Shown one piece after another: positions 63,884 through 64,000 of a stretch of 64,000 nt of DNA. Numbering within the stretch: position 1 is the stretch's first letter; each line of letters begins with the position of its first letter. The DNA comes from Idiomarina sp. (GTDB lineage: Bacteria > Pseudomonadota > Gammaproteobacteria > Enterobacterales > Alteromonadaceae), in assembly GCA_020831965.1 (NCBI GenBank), contig JAFIFP010000009.1, forward strand, positions 186,001-250,000, given 5' to 3'. Below the pieces are notes generated by a model. That model ran no database searches. It saw nothing but the letters and a program-made list of their open reading frames with translations, and was not told the origin of the DNA. Position numbers and translations under genes: made by a program.

Positions 63884-64000
63884 TTAACCGCCGTTCGTGA
63901 CAGTTACTGTAGTCGTTGTCGTTGGTGGCGTTGTCGCCGTGACGGTGGTGGTGGTTGTATCATCATCATCGTCGTCATCATCATCGTCATCGTCGTCATC
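63884..64000 (-). CDS. C-terminal end of a protein with an Asp-run and Thr-rich tail (partial)
   Basis: On the minus strand the frame entering at 64000 reads 14 consecutive aspartates (GAT/GAC mixed), then a 24-residue tail dominated by threonine and valine (TTTTTVTATTPP...VTNGG), and a TAA at 63884-63886. The good terminator just beyond supports a real gene end. The start and any domains lie outside the window, so no function can be given. The Asp run may continue past the edge. Confidence 0.6.
   Translation of the reverse strand, partial: DDDDDDDDDDDDDDTTTTTVTATTPPTTTTTVTVTNGG

Overview
The window reads as a chromosomal segment of a marine gammaproteobacterium, most likely an Alteromonadales/Idiomarinaceae-type organism. 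This is inferred from gene content, not from a search: a complete Na+-pumping NADH:quinone reductase operon (nqrA-F) with NqrM, FabV, a TtpC/ExbB2/ExbD2/TonB2 energy module, a glyA-nrdR-ribD-ribBA block, AmpG/YajG, BolA, VolA/Pla-1-type lipase and S1/P1 nuclease. There is no tRNA, rRNA operon, CRISPR array or prophage. The one RNA gene I can support is the small SRP RNA (ffs, about 10296-10405).

Layout. 1-2021 (minus): phosphonate-type ABC importer (binding protein, ATPase, probable permease cut by the window edge). 2321-7374 (minus): DUF3450-like protein, TtpC, ExbB2, ExbD2, TonB2 and a TPR protein, one energy-transduction operon. 7708-11848: priC, tryptophan 2,3-dioxygenase, enoyl-CoA hydratase, ffs, ComFB-like protein and a FabH-like synthase. 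11979-15792 (plus): yajG, periplasmic cyclophilin, ampG, panE-like. 15795-21704 (minus): secreted nuclease, then ribBA, ribD, nrdR, glyA. 21782-30693 (minus): btuB-ettA, then btuD-btuC-btuF and a large double-PilZ protein; the outer-membrane receptor here would depend on a TonB system such as that at 3.6-7 kb. 30888-38976: radA, a DAACS symporter, prfC, sohB and a lipoprotein lipase. 39248-46436: SDR, S1/P1 nuclease, a mosaic palindrome array, a YCF48-like propeller, a CpcT/CpeT-like protein, a ParE/RHH toxin-antitoxin pair, a structured intergenic element, a cysteine desulfurase-rhodanese fusion and nqrM. 46449-53134 (minus): a degenerate ApbE homologue and nqrFEDCBA. 53341-54326: a REP-associated tyrosine transposase (RAYT) between inverted repeat units. 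54310-64000: fabV, bolA, a chemoreceptor, a mini binding protein plus porin, a toroid glycosidase-like protein, a UDP-glucuronate-type epimerase, a frameshifted RelE-like toxin with its antitoxin, and the Asp-rich end of a truncated gene.

The most unusual layer is non-coding. Two unrelated palindromic repeat families occur. Family 1 has the core GGGGTCAGACCCC. It flanks the RAYT gene as inverted copies of a roughly 72-nt unit, recurs at about 2.1 and 25.4-25.7 kb, and supplies the last codons of btuD and fabV. Family 2 has GTAGG heads followed by GCATGC- or GCGATGC-type palindromes. It forms a 12-palindrome mosaic at 40.8-41.4 kb and a smaller decayed cluster at 61.7-61.9 kb. A third, unrelated structured element lies at 44201-44373. 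Other points for follow-up are an ApbE homologue lacking its catalytic motifs in the nqr operon, a RibBA lacking the GTP cyclohydrolase zinc cysteines in an operon without ribE or ribH, and a one-base frameshift in a toxin gene.
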